Assembly: GCA_025350245.1 (NCBI GenBank)
Contig: JANXYG010000050.1
Coordinates: 64,321-128,320, forward strand
DNA length: 64,000 nt
Source: Betaproteobacteria bacterium
GTDB taxonomy: Bacteria; Pseudomonadota; Gammaproteobacteria; Burkholderiales; Ga0077523
Reading direction: 5' to 3'
Shown in pieces: positions 63,926-64,000 of this stretch. A program made the translations under genes and the position numbers. Every line of letters starts with the position of its first letter. The stretch's first letter is position 1. The notes below the pieces were generated by a model. The model ran no database searches. It saw only the letters and a program-made list of their open reading frames with translations, and was not told the origin of the DNA.

Positions 63926-64000
63926 CGTTCGAGTTTAGGATAACAATTGGACGCTGTCTAACGACTACGACTCCCGCGCTGTGCGAATGCGACCGGTCTG

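Noticed and set aside
1-64000. Prophage, insertion sequence or integrative element
   Set aside because: No transposase, integrase, phage structural gene or att-like duplication beside the tRNA-Thr was seen.

Overview
This window is a GC-rich, gene-dense stretch of Gram-negative chromosome. Gene content and order point to a betaproteobacterium: waaF shows LPS; rnfB-nth-DUF1841, glnE/yhdP/nitrilase/tldD, thiL-pgpA-pncC-recA-recX-alaS and nrdR-ribD-ribE-ribB(A)-ribH-nusB are blocks I know from that class. I cannot fix the order or genus. No prophage, IS element, CRISPR array or rRNA was seen; there is one tRNA (Thr-CGU).

Layout. 1-9.2 kb (+): periplasmic sodC, two N-end-rule aminoacyl-tRNA-protein transferases (aat, bpt), a crotonase, pyrD, a 1169-aa flavoprotein that fuses GltD-like and PyrK-like halves, an RnfB-type ferredoxin, nth and DUF1841. 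9.2-13.0 kb: two small cytochromes c, a fused SoxYZ-like carrier and two metallo-beta-lactamase-fold proteins, which together look like a 'quinoprotein relay' module without its dehydrogenase. 13.1-15.6 kb: cobalamin adenosyltransferase, an ECF sigma factor with its anti-sigma factor, and a cNMP-binding protein. 15.6-26.3 kb: tldD, a nitrilase-family amidase, yhdP, glnE and a membrane adenylate cyclase. 26.5-33.5 kb (+): ilvE, a zinc-finger protein, waaF, an NTF2-like protein, a YheT-type hydrolase, a cupin, a phosphomannomutase and an EAL/HDOD protein. 33.7-47.9 kb (-): SRPBCC protein, alaS, recX, recA, pncC, pgpA, thiL, a decayed HAMP/EAL gene, panB, nusB, riboflavin genes, nrdR and a divergent SHMT-family gene. 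48.1-50.4 kb (+): cstA and its small partner. 50.6-64 kb: pmbA, yjgA, mogA, an unknown 517-aa protein, an MFS transporter, a D-aminoacylase-type amidohydrolase, cupin, YqhA, cytochrome c, an enolase-superfamily enzyme, a Rap1a-like secreted protein, tRNA-Thr, two enoyl-CoA hydratase family genes and a Fur-family regulator.

The most striking non-coding signal is a family of intergenic repeats at eight places. Each full unit has two hairpins. The first has a nearly invariant 19-nt loop on a stem whose sequence differs between copies but stays complementary (GCAACAT/ATGTTGC, GCCCCGT/ACGGGGC, GCAGCAT/ATGCTGC, CGGTG/CACCG). The second is a C5-TTGA/TCGA-G5 palindrome. A tail, CAGCCTGGGGGTGG, nearly always abuts the 3' end of a neighbouring gene, and repeat sequence supplies stop codons and one candidate start codon. 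Among proteins, the best leads are the SHMT paralogue that has lost several catalytic residues at the usual glyA position, the Nfn-like fused flavoprotein beside rnfB, and the metal-site-less MBL protein in the quinoprotein relay module.
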